Assembly: GCA_030597505.1 (NCBI GenBank)
Contig: JAUVRS010000116.1
Coordinates: forward strand, 1-7,611
Direction: 5' to 3'
DNA: 7,611 nt
Source: Desulfobacteraceae bacterium
GTDB taxonomy: Bacteria > Desulfobacterota > DSM-4660 > Desulfatiglandales > Desulfatiglandaceae
Below are positions 1 to 5,958 of the stretch, one piece after another (positions within the stretch are counted from its first letter, which is position 1; the number at the start of each line of letters is the position of its first letter). The position numbers and the translations under genes were made by a program. The notes below the pieces were generated by a model. The model was not told the origin of the DNA. It worked only from the letters and a program-made list of their open reading frames with translations, and made no database searches.

Positions 1-855
1 AAGACAAGCCGAAATACACCTGTTTCAGTCAATCGGCTTGCCGTCGAGGCCGACAAACTTATTTTGACCGGTGGTGTTATCTATCACTACATGGTGGGAT
101 ATGGCGGGGGCCGGAAAAGCGTCATGCCCGGGATTTGTTCAAATCAGACCATACAGACATGCCACATGTGGTCTCTCGAACCAGACGCCGGTGCCGGGCG
201 CAGCAACCTGGCTCAATCTATGCTCACGGCCGGCAACCCCTCACACGAAGACATGATGGAATGCGCCTCGCTTGTAAAACCGGACTTTCTCGTGAATGTG
301 GTCCCCAATCTCGACGGTGATATCTGCGGGATCTTTGCCGGCAACTGGGTCTCTGCCTGGCATAAGGCGACTCAACTGGTGGATGATATCTTCGGGGTCG
401 AAATCGAAGCCACAGCCGACATCGTAATCGCCAGCGCCGGGGGATATCCAATGGATATAAATCTGTATCAAACCACCAAGACAATGGACAACGCGGCCCA
501 GGCCGTCAAACCGGGGGGTGTATCGGTTATTTTGTCCGATTGCCCGGATATCATCGAGCCAAAGGAATATTTTGAATGGTTTGACAACCCCACATTTGAA
601 GACCATGACCGGGCGCTGCGGGACAACTACACGATTGCCGGATGGGCAGCGTTGATTACACTCGAATACTGTCGTAAGAGTTCGGTTATCTTACTCACAC
701 GACCGGAGAATAAAGAGTTTGCCAGAAAAGCAGGTCTTCACCCTGCAGCCACCATTGAGGAAGCGCTGGCAATGGCCTATGACATATGCGGGAAAGCCGA
801 CCCAAAAATAACCGTCATGCCCCAGGGGGCCAACACGTTTCCGTTTCCGAAATAG
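1..855 (+). CDS. LarA-family nickel-dependent 2-hydroxyacid racemase/epimerase, 5' truncated by window
   Basis: The frame is open from base 1, so the true start lies upstream; 284 C-terminal residues are visible, of about 425 in typical LarA. LarA-family enzymes (N-terminal part formerly DUF2088) use a nickel-pincer nucleotide to invert the C2 carbon of 2-hydroxyacids by hydride transfer. The stretch YHYMVGYGGGRKSVMPG carries H29 and K39, and H55 follows. The spacing of 10 and then 16 residues equals that of H174, K184 and H200 in Lactiplantibacillus plantarum LarA (catalytic base, covalent cofactor lysine, nickel ligand). A later GGYPMDINLYQTTK stretch gives Y156, Q157 and K160, matching the Q295/K298 region. 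The visible active site is therefore intact. The N-terminal DxTR region and first catalytic histidine are outside the window. Family members act on lactate, malate, phenyllactate, sugar acids and others, so the substrate is unknown. The cofactor genes larB, larC and larE are not present here. Confidence 0.9.
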   Translation, partial: KTSRNTPVSVNRLAVEADKLILTGGVIYHYMVGYGGGRKSVMPGICSNQTIQTCHMWSLEPDAGAGRSNLAQSMLTAGNPSHEDMMECASLVKPDFLVNVVPNLDGDICGIFAGNWVSAWHKATQLVDDIFGVEIEATADIVIASAGGYPMDINLYQTTKTMDNAAQAVKPGGVSVILSDCPDIIEPKEYFEWFDNPTFEDHDRALRDNYTIAGWAALITLEYCRKSSVILLTRPENKEFARKAGLHPAATIEEALAMAYDICGKADPKITVMPQGANTFPFPK

Positions 856-860
856 TGCTC

Positions 861-885
861 GACCAAGAAGCCGGTTTTTTTGGTC
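861..885 (+). other. Small hairpin just after the larA-like stop
   Basis: GACCAAGAA (861-869) pairs with TTTTTGGTC (877-885), with one G-U pair and a 7-base loop, starting 6 bases after the racemase stop codon. It could mark or protect the 3' end of that transcript. It is followed by a run of A rather than T, so it is not a standard intrinsic terminator. Confidence 0.25.
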
Positions 886-910
886 AAAAAATTCGACCCA
901 CAAAAAACAA

Positions 911-959
911 AACCCCTCCAGAAATCCTATTATTTCTCCCGGACTTATTGAAAAGTTGC
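911..959 (+). repeat. Dispersed repeat, copy 1 (upstream of eutA-like gene)
   Basis: The stretch from AACCCC through GAAATCCTATTATTTCTCCC and GGACTTATTGAAAAGTTGC closely resembles 3880-3923. The best-matching 32 bases (921-952 against 3892-3923) differ at only a few positions. A more degenerate inverted match lies at 3453-3489. A small internal inverted repeat (GAAAT, six bases, ATTTC) is present. It occupies the spacer between the racemase and the EutA homologue and ends close to the predicted -35 element of the latter. Confidence 0.6.
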
Positions 960-975
960 TTTTTGCCATTACTAT
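948..975 (+). promoter_or_regulatory. Candidate sigma-70-type promoter for eutA-like gene
   Basis: TTGAAA (948-953) and TACTAT (970-975) are separated by 16 bases and would give a leader of roughly 30 bases before the GTG at 1015. The -35 hexamer falls within the dispersed repeat. This is a consensus match by eye only. Confidence 0.35.
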
Positions 976-1014
976 GAATAAAACCAGGGAACAAATTGAA
1001 TTAAAGGCATAACA

Positions 1015-2445
1015 GTGGAAATAGATAGAATTGAATTACTTTCAGTCGGCGTTGATGTCGGAACTTCAACAAGCCATTTGGCTTTTTCAAATCTGGTGCT
1101 AAAGCGCGATGAGCAGTCTGTTTCTCGCCCTTTTCGAATCTGCGAAAGAAACATCCTTTACGAAGGGGAAATAATAGACACGCCTTTACTAGCGGATAAC
1201 ACCATTGATATCAGCAAATTAGTTACTTTTTTTAAAGAGGAATATAAACGAGCTGGAATGGACCCGGAAGCCATTCAGACAGGTGCGGTTATTGTAACCG
1301 GAGAAACAGCGAGGAAACAGAATGCAAAAAAAATCGTAGAAGCCTTATCCAATGATGCAGGAAAATTTGTCGCGGCAACGGCAGGGGCAAATTTTGAAAG
1401 CCTACTGACCGCAATGGGTTCAGGCGCAACCGCCCGATCAAAAGACTACAACAAAACCATATTATCCTGTGACGTTGGCGGAGGCACATCCAACATCGCC
1501 ATATCCAAGAATGGAGAGGTTCTATCCACAAGTTGTATATGTGTCGGTGGTAGATTACTCGCTTTTGATTTTGAGGGAAGAATTGAGAAGATCGACGAAC
1601 CAGCAAAAAAAGTGATGGCACATATTGGTTTGAGTTACGACATTGGTGATCAAATCCCGGAAGAAGATATTGGAAAAATAGCGGGCGAATTTGCTGAGGT
1701 GTTACTGGAGGTGATCACTGGCCCTGCAAATTCTCTATTGGCCAGGGCGTTGATGGTGACGGATGATCTAAACTTTCCGGATAACATAGATGAATATTCC
1801 TTCTCCGGGGGTGTCGCGGAGTTGATATATGGGAACAACGGCGATTACCGGGATATGGGCCCGGCCCTGGCCAAAAAGCTAAATTTTCTGACGCCCAAGC
1901 TACCATCTCCGGTTGTTGAACCAAAAAACAAAATCAGGGCAACCGTCATCGGTGCAGGTGCATATTCCCTGTCAATTTCCGGTTCCTCAGGGTTTATGGA
2001 TAAAAAAATTCTATTCCCCATAAGAAATGTCCCTGTGATCAGGGTGGATGTCGATGCATCACGCCTAAGTGTTGAACACGTCATTTCCCAGATAAATGTC
2101 TCATTTAAAAGATTCGATTTAACGGAGGGCGAGGAAATTACAGCCTTGTATTTTAAGGACCCGGTCAGGGCATATTATCCCGAACTGGAGTTGTTTGCAA
2201 AATCCATTGAAGCTGCCCTCCCCAATTCAATTGACAATAACATACCGATTATTTTGGTCTTTAAAAAGGATATTGCATGCAGTGTGGGAAATGTAATCCG
2301 CCGGGAGACCGGGCTGAGAACCAATCTATTGTCATTGGATGAATTAACGCTCAAGGAGGGAGATTGGATCGATATCGGCGAGCCGCTGGTTGCCGGTCAG
2401 GTATTTCCCGTTACCGTAAAATCACTTGTTTTCAACAGAAATTGA
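1015..2445 (+). CDS. eutA: EutA-like ethanolamine ammonia-lyase reactivating factor
   Basis: EutA is an ATP-dependent chaperone of the ASKHA (actin/Hsp70/sugar kinase) fold. It restores inactivated B12-dependent ethanolamine ammonia-lyase by exchanging damaged cobalamin. The 476 residues match the family's usual length. Visible motifs are LLSVGVDVGTSTS (phosphate-1 loop, D14), VIVTGETARKQNA (residues 93-104), CDVGGGTSNIAI (phosphate-2 loop, D153), FSGGVAE (263-269), ATVIGAGAYSLSISG (309-323) and the C-terminal GDWIDIGEPLVAGQVFPVTVKS, all close to Escherichia coli EutA. The start is GTG, with AAAGG at 1003-1007 seven bases upstream. The lyase genes eutB and eutC and microcompartment shell genes are absent from the window. 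The gene lies 159 bases after the racemase and converges on the hydrolase. It may serve a lyase encoded elsewhere or a different B12 enzyme. The family call is firm; the client is unknown. Confidence 0.9.
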   Translation: MEIDRIELLSVGVDVGTSTSHLAFSNLVLKRDEQSVSRPFRICERNILYEGEIIDTPLLADNTIDISKLVTFFKEEYKRAGMDPEAIQTGAVIVTGETARKQNAKKIVEALSNDAGKFVAATAGANFESLLTAMGSGATARSKDYNKTILSCDVGGGTSNIAISKNGEVLSTSCICVGGRLLAFDFEGRIEKIDEPAKKVMAHIGLSYDIGDQIPEEDIGKIAGEFAEVLLEVITGPANSLLARALMVTDDLNFPDNIDEYSFSGGVAELIYGNNGDYRDMGPALAKKLNFLTPKLPSPVVEPKNKIRATVIGAGAYSLSISGSSGFMDKKILFPIRNVPVIRVDVDASRLSVEHVISQINVSFKRFDLTEGEEITALYFKDPVRAYYPELELFAKSIEAALPNSIDNNIPIILVFKKDIACSVGNVIRRETGLRTNLLSLDELTLKEGDWIDIGEPLVAGQVFPVTVKSLVFNRN

Positions 2446-2496
2446 GTAATTTTCCATTGCCGTCCTTTCTGCGCCCTCCCCTCCTTCCGACTTCCG

Positions 2497-3285
2497 TTAG
2501 CAATTTTCCAAAAATGCCGCCAGTTCTTTGTTAAAAAGCTCGCTCTGCTCCACATTGGAAAGGTGAGCGGCAGAGGGCAGGATCACCAGCTTCGAATTGG
2601 AGATCTGTGCGTGTATGGCCTCAGAGGCGGCCACAGGTGTTCCAAGATCTTCCTCTCCCACCATAATCAAGGTGGGTTTTTTGATCTCATTTAGTCGTTC
2701 CAGATAATTAAGACGCCGTATGGCTTCGCCGCAACCCACAAAACCTGCCACCGGTGTTGCCAGAAACTGATCACGGATCCGCTTCATTGCCGGAGAATTG
2801 GTGCTGAGATAGGGTGCTGTAAACCAGCGCTCCATGGTCATGTCAACCTGGGACTTCATCCCTTTACTAAGCGCATTATCAATCCGTTCCTGCCAAATCG
2901 GTTGTGCCTCTTCCGGCACAACAGCGGCAGTGTCGCATAGGGCGACGCACTTCAGGCGATCCGGATGATTCAGGGCAACAGACTGACCGATCATTCCGCC
3001 TATGGACAAGCCCACCCAATGGACCGTGTCAATCCCCAAGGTGTCCAGCAAGGCAATGGCGTCATCCCCTAACTGCTCCAGGGTGTATGCTCCGGAAGGG
3101 GCATCGGTGTTGCCATGGCCCCGAAGATCATATCGGAGAACGCGATAGCCGGGTTCCAGGCACTCCATCTGAGGCGCCCACATCTCCAGGCTGGCCCCCA
3201 GTGAATGGCTCAAAATCACAACCTCACCATTTTCGTTACCAGACAGCTCATAATTCATCTCAATCCCGTTTGCTTTTATCTTCAT
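2497..3285 (-). CDS. Alpha/beta hydrolase, 3-oxoadipate enol-lactonase (PcaD)-like
   Basis: A 262-residue single-domain alpha/beta hydrolase. HSLGAS (residues 27-32) is the oxyanion-hole loop. RYDLRGHG (51-58) is typical of the enol-lactonase/haloperoxidase branch. GLSIGG holds the nucleophile S94. The acid is probably D213 in MVGEEDLGTP, and the base H241 in SAAHLSN. PcaD hydrolyses 3-oxoadipate enol-lactone in the protocatechuate branch of beta-ketoadipate degradation. No other pca gene is nearby, so the substrate may be another ester or lactone. I chose the ATG at 3285 because AAGGAG (3294-3299 on the minus strand) lies 8 bases upstream and MKIKANGIEMNYEL fits family N-termini. An alternative ATG at 3306 would add seven residues. 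The gene is convergent with eutA (51-base gap) and stands alone on the minus strand. There is no signal peptide, so it should be cytoplasmic. Confidence 0.85.
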   Translation of the reverse strand: MKIKANGIEMNYELSGNENGEVVILSHSLGASLEMWAPQMECLEPGYRVLRYDLRGHGNTDAPSGAYTLEQLGDDAIALLDTLGIDTVHWVGLSIGGMIGQSVALNHPDRLKCVALCDTAAVVPEEAQPIWQERIDNALSKGMKSQVDMTMERWFTAPYLSTNSPAMKRIRDQFLATPVAGFVGCGEAIRRLNYLERLNEIKKPTLIMVGEEDLGTPVAASEAIHAQISNSKLVILPSAAHLSNVEQSELFNKELAAFLENC

Positions 3286-3293
3286 GGTCCCTG

Positions 3294-3299
3294 CTCCTT
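3294..3299 (-). promoter_or_regulatory. Ribosome binding site deciding the hydrolase start
   Basis: AAGGAG on the minus strand lies 8 bases before the ATG at 3285. The upstream ATG at 3306 has only a closely spaced GGAG, so the shorter form is favoured. Confidence 0.6.
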
Positions 3300-3341
3300 T
3301 TTTCATCTCTCTCCGATTTCTCCGATCAGAGTGAGGTGATG

Positions 3342-3371
3342 ATTATGCCCTCATCCTTTCTGGAATGTAAA
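3342..3371 (-). promoter_or_regulatory. Candidate promoter for the minus-strand hydrolase
   Basis: Read on the minus strand, TTTACA (3366-3371) and CATAAT (3342-3347) are 18 bases apart and lie about 57 bases before the ATG at 3285. The fit to sigma-70 hexamers is moderate and was judged by eye. Confidence 0.35.
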
Positions 3372-3660
3372 AGAAAGCGGCAGTTTTTTTACCATACTCA
3401 TTTGTCACACGCTGGTTGATACCAGACTTTCCATTGTTTCGCAAGGATTTGCGCAACTTTTCAAAAACTCCGGCGAAATAGGATGAGGTTTTCAAATGGG
3501 ATTCGAGTTTTCTTGAAATTGCATTCTCTCTCACATCGCTTCCAAACCTTTTCAACGCAGGTTTGTGAATATTCGATCCAGCATTTAATTTATCACCACC
3601 ATATGCTGCGTTTTTTCTTTGACTCGCAGGGGAGATTTTCTTAAACTCGATCCGGATCCT
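3372..3660. other. Spacer without a recognisable gene
   Basis: No convincing gene is visible. A minus-strand open frame of 112 codons (3343-3681) crosses it. That frame would begin with TTG inside the palindromic repeat, has no good ribosome binding site, resembles no family I know, and includes the degenerate repeat at 3453-3489. I read it as non-coding. A decayed mobile or repeated sequence is possible. Confidence 0.5.
3453..3489 (-). repeat. Dispersed repeat, degenerate copy 3 (inverted)
   Basis: On the minus strand, 3453-3473 matches 939-959 of copy 1 at 19 of 21 positions (CCGGA, then TTGAAAAGTTGC). A shorter, gapped resemblance continues outward through CCTATTTC and AAAACC. It lacks part of the middle seen in the other two copies, so it is either a diverged member or a related family. 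Confidence 0.45.
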
Positions 3661-3676
3661 AAAAAATAAGTGAGTT

Positions 3677-3923
3677 CTCAATAAGCTCGGCCACCGTGGG
3701 GTTCAGCTGTTTCTCTCCGGCGCTCTCTAAACCAGTCGTCGTAGCGTGGCTGATATTTGGGGTTTTGACGAAAGCATGGAGAAGCCAATAAGGGTTCATT
3801 TGGAGAAAACCCCAAATATCAGCCACTGCGAAAGTGAGAAGTAAATCCACTTTGAGAGAGCGCCTTCAAGAAACACCCGAACCCCACGCAAGAAATCCTA
3901 TCATTTCTCCCGGGCTTATTGAG
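3677..3923. repeat. 247-base nested inverted repeat (MITE-like palindromic element)
   Basis: Three nested pairs of arms are visible. Outer arms 3677-3690 and 3910-3923 match at 13 of 14 positions (CTCAATAAGCTCGG type). Middle arms 3696-3728 and 3855-3887 match at 27 of 33. Inner arms 3746-3766 and 3806-3826 are a perfect 21-base inverted repeat around a 39-base loop. As RNA or single-stranded DNA this would fold into one long hairpin. The right end carries dispersed-repeat copy 2. The identical 11-mer CTAAAAAATAA occurs just outside both ends (3659-3669 and 3941-3951) and may be a target-site duplication, although it is A-rich. No transposase is encoded. The structure is directly visible; its mobile origin is inferred. 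Confidence 0.75.
3880..3923 (+). repeat. Dispersed repeat, copy 2 (right end of the palindrome)
   Basis: AACCCCACGCAA followed by GAAATCCTATCATTTCTCCC and GGGCTTATTGAG resembles copy 1 at 911-952 in the same orientation. It ends 42 bases before the acyl-CoA ligase start, as copy 1 lies shortly before the eutA-like start. Confidence 0.6.
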
Positions 3924-3965
3924 GGATTATAAAAATAATACTAAAAAATAACCAAGAGGTACCCG

Positions 3966-5585
3966 ATGAATAATGTTGGCGAATTGTTGTCACGCGTGCA
4001 CTCTCTGGCTAAACCCATCGACAGAAATCAAACGGCGCTCATATTCAGAGATCAAAGGATAACTTATTGGGAACTGAATTTGAGGACAAACAGGGTCGCA
4101 AACTCATTGGCAGAACTGGACGTCAAAAAGGGAGATCGTGTGGCCTGTCTCCTGTATAATTGTGTCGAGTATTGGGAGATCTTCTTTGCCTGTGCCAAGT
4201 TGGGGGCCATCCTTGTTCCCTTAAATTTTCGCCTTGCCGCCCCTGAATTGGAATTTGCGATAAATGATTCGGACCCAAAGGTGCTCTTTTTTGGTGACGC
4301 CTTTAAAGAGATCGTCAAGGGCCTTGTGAAAAAACTTTTAGGGGTGAAATGTTATATCGGTCTCGCAGCTGATGACGCCATTCTTGAAGATATCGATAAA
4401 GACATTCACAGCAACGATTATAAAAACTTCCTAAACGGCGATGATGGTGAACCAGGGGTGACTGTCGGGTTTGAAGATGATCTCTTTGTCATGTACACCT
4501 CTGGAACCACCGGAAGACCAAAGGGTGCCATATGGACCCATGGAAATGCCCTTTGGTTTTCTGTCAGTCAAATTGTAAGTTTTGGCTTTACCAATTCCGA
4601 TGTGACCCTGCTGGTAGGCCCACTGTATCATGTGGGGGCCCTTCAGGATATAAGTATGCCCACATTTCATCTGGGGGGAACCTGTGTAATGCTTCAAAGC
4701 AAAGGCTTTGATGCCCATGAGGTTCTCCAGCTTATTGCAAAGGAAAGGATCACAAAGACCTTGCTTTTCCCGGTCATGCTCTATGATATTCTCTCACTAT
4801 CGGATCTGGCTCAATATGATCTATCTTGTCTTAAATTAATTATAACAGGCGGAGAACCTGTGCCTGTCACAACCATTGAAACTCTACAGGAAAGATTGCC
4901 CCAGACAGATTTGCTTCAAGGGTACGGTTTAACAGAAGGAACGGCGATCGCAACCATATGCCCGCCGGAATATGCGAAAAACAAGATAGGTTCGGCTGGG
5001 AAACCTCTTTTGAACGTCGATATACGGATAACCGACGATGACGGAAATGATCTGGGACCGGGTAACACAGGCGAGATTCTTGTAAAAAGTCCTGCTGTAT
5101 CAAAGGGGTACTGGAATCGGCCCAAGGCAAATGAGGAGACATTTGTTGACGGATGGTGTCATACTGGGGATCTGGGGCAACTGGATGAGGATGGTTTTCT
5201 TTATATAGAAGGGCGAAAAAAGGATATGATTATAAGCGGGGCAGAAAACATTTACCCGGCAGAGATTGAAGGGGTCCTCTTTCAGCACCCGAGCGTTCAC
5301 GAAGCAGCAATAATCGGAATCCCGGACCCCCGGTGGGGAGAGGCGGTTATGGCATTCATTGTCAAACGACCGGGAAGAGATCTTACCAAAGCGGAAATTA
5401 TTGATTTTTGTCGAGAGCGTCTCGCGGGGTATAAGAAACCACGTTATGTTGCCTTTGTTGATTCACTTCCCCGTACGCCTTCACAAAAAGTCCAGAAATT
5501 TGTTCTTCGAGAAAGGTTTAAACACACAGGAGAGAAAAATCGGCGCAAAACAGAAAAACCACAAAAAGAAAAGGAGAAAAAATAA
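3966..5585 (+). CDS. Acyl-CoA ligase (AMP-forming), ANL superfamily
   Basis: This enzyme activates a carboxylic acid with ATP to an acyl-adenylate and transfers it to coenzyme A. Core motifs are in order: P-loop MYTSGTTGRPKG (residues 176-187), LIITGGEPVP (291-300), QGYGLTEGT (318-326), GWCHTGDLG (396-404), the hinge and core GRKKDMIISGAENIYPAEIE (416-435), and the C-terminal PRTPSQKVQK with probable catalytic K508. The glycine usual before that lysine is Q507 here. The domain should end near residue 518. A further 21 residues form a strongly basic, lysine-rich tail (KHTGEKNRRKTEKPQKEKEKK region, split across 519-539). The start is ATG with AAGAGG (3954-3959) six bases upstream. The stop overlaps the next start by one base. 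The substrate (fatty, aromatic or alicyclic acid) cannot be told from these motifs. It is cytoplasmic, with no membrane segment. Confidence 0.9.
   Translation: MNNVGELLSRVHSLAKPIDRNQTALIFRDQRITYWELNLRTNRVANSLAELDVKKGDRVACLLYNCVEYWEIFFACAKLGAILVPLNFRLAAPELEFAINDSDPKVLFFGDAFKEIVKGLVKKLLGVKCYIGLAADDAILEDIDKDIHSNDYKNFLNGDDGEPGVTVGFEDDLFVMYTSGTTGRPKGAIWTHGNALWFSVSQIVSFGFTNSDVTLLVGPLYHVGALQDISMPTFHLGGTCVMLQSKGFDAHEVLQLIAKERITKTLLFPVMLYDILSLSDLAQYDLSCLKLIITGGEPVPVTTIETLQERLPQTDLLQGYGLTEGTAIATICPPEYAKNKIGSAGKPLLNVDIRITDDDGNDLGPGNTGEILVKSPAVSKGYWNRPKANEETFVDGWCHTGDLGQLDEDGFLYIEGRKKDMIISGAENIYPAEIEGVLFQHPSVHEAAIIGIPDPRWGEAVMAFIVKRPGRDLTKAEIIDFCRERLAGYKKPRYVAFVDSLPRTPSQKVQKFVLRERFKHTGEKNRRKTEKPQKEKEKK
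5571..5576 (+). promoter_or_regulatory. Ribosome binding site inside the ligase tail
   Basis: AAGGAG lies 8 bases before the ATG at 5585, within the final lysine/glutamate codons of the ligase. It supports translation of the small downstream protein by coupling or reinitiation. Confidence 0.65.
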
Positions 5586-5833
5586 TGCACGACAAGGCAG
5601 AACTTTGTGAGAAAATACGATCACTCCACCCGGAAATTGGAGAATGCGGAATTGACCTCGATGTTGACTGGAGCGATGAAAAGAACACCTGGATCGTAGA
5701 TTTAAAAAAAGACAACCACGAACTAAAAACACACCTTGAACCCGAGGATGCGAATGGGTGTATGGATGGCAAACAGTGCGTTTCCCTGGGGCTTCAAATT
5801 GCCGAACTCAGGTCCAATATCGAGCGTGTGTAA
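5585..5833 (+). CDS. Small acidic four-cysteine protein, unknown function
   Basis: An 82-residue soluble protein with no signal peptide or membrane segment. Its ATG overlaps the ligase stop (TAATG), and AAGGAG lies 8 bases upstream, so it is very likely translated together with the ligase. Visible features are cysteines at 8, 21, 59 and 65, an acidic middle (GIDLDVDWSDEKNTWIVDL, 22-40, probably beta strands), HELKTHLEPEDANGCM (45-60) and a probable C-terminal helix (LGLQIAELRSNIE, 68-80). The two C-terminal cysteines are five residues apart (C59 and C65), which could suit metal or disulfide chemistry but is not a known motif. I have an impression of similar small proteins in Desulfobacterota but cannot confirm it. 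Context suggests an accessory to the ligase or to the CoA pathway. No function is assigned. Confidence 0.8.
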   Translation: MHDKAELCEKIRSLHPEIGECGIDLDVDWSDEKNTWIVDLKKDNHELKTHLEPEDANGCMDGKQCVSLGLQIAELRSNIERV

Positions 5834-5926
5834 ATTCCACGACCACACCCGACCCTAAAATGAAGTCTTTTTGGTAGCATCTCTGGTTTCACAAACAGAT
5901 TCCTCTTTTGAACCGACCGGAGAATG

Positions 5927-5949
5927 AGAACAACTGTTCTGTCAGACAG
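5927..5949 (+). promoter_or_regulatory. Overlapping palindromes before the flavin reductase start
   Basis: AGAACAACTGTTCT (5927-5940; arms of six, centre AC) is followed directly by CTGTCAGACAG (5939-5949; arms of five around one base). The second runs into the ribosome binding site AGGAGG (5948-5953). The first could form a 5-base-pair RNA hairpin; the second is too tight to fold as RNA and looks more like a dimeric protein-binding site. No regulator is identified. It may control expression of the reductase separately from the ligase. Confidence 0.35.
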
Positions 5950-5958
5950 GAGGGCACA

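Noticed and set aside
2446..2496. Bidirectional terminator between the convergent eutA-like and hydrolase genes
   Set aside because: The 51-base gap is pyrimidine-rich and contains no convincing stem-loop with a T run on either strand.
3343..3681. Minus-strand open frame of 112 codons in the large spacer
   Set aside because: It starts with TTG inside the palindrome, lacks a ribosome binding site, overlaps the degenerate repeat and the hydrolase promoter region, and resembles no known family.
3659..3850. Minus-strand open frame of 63 codons across the palindrome
   Set aside because: It is explained by the inverted-repeat arms themselves. No ribosome binding site or protein-family signal was seen.
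5908..5958. N-terminal extension of the flavin reductase from a TTG at 5908
   Set aside because: The extra 17 residues do not match the family, and a strong AGGAGG sits just before the ATG at 5959.
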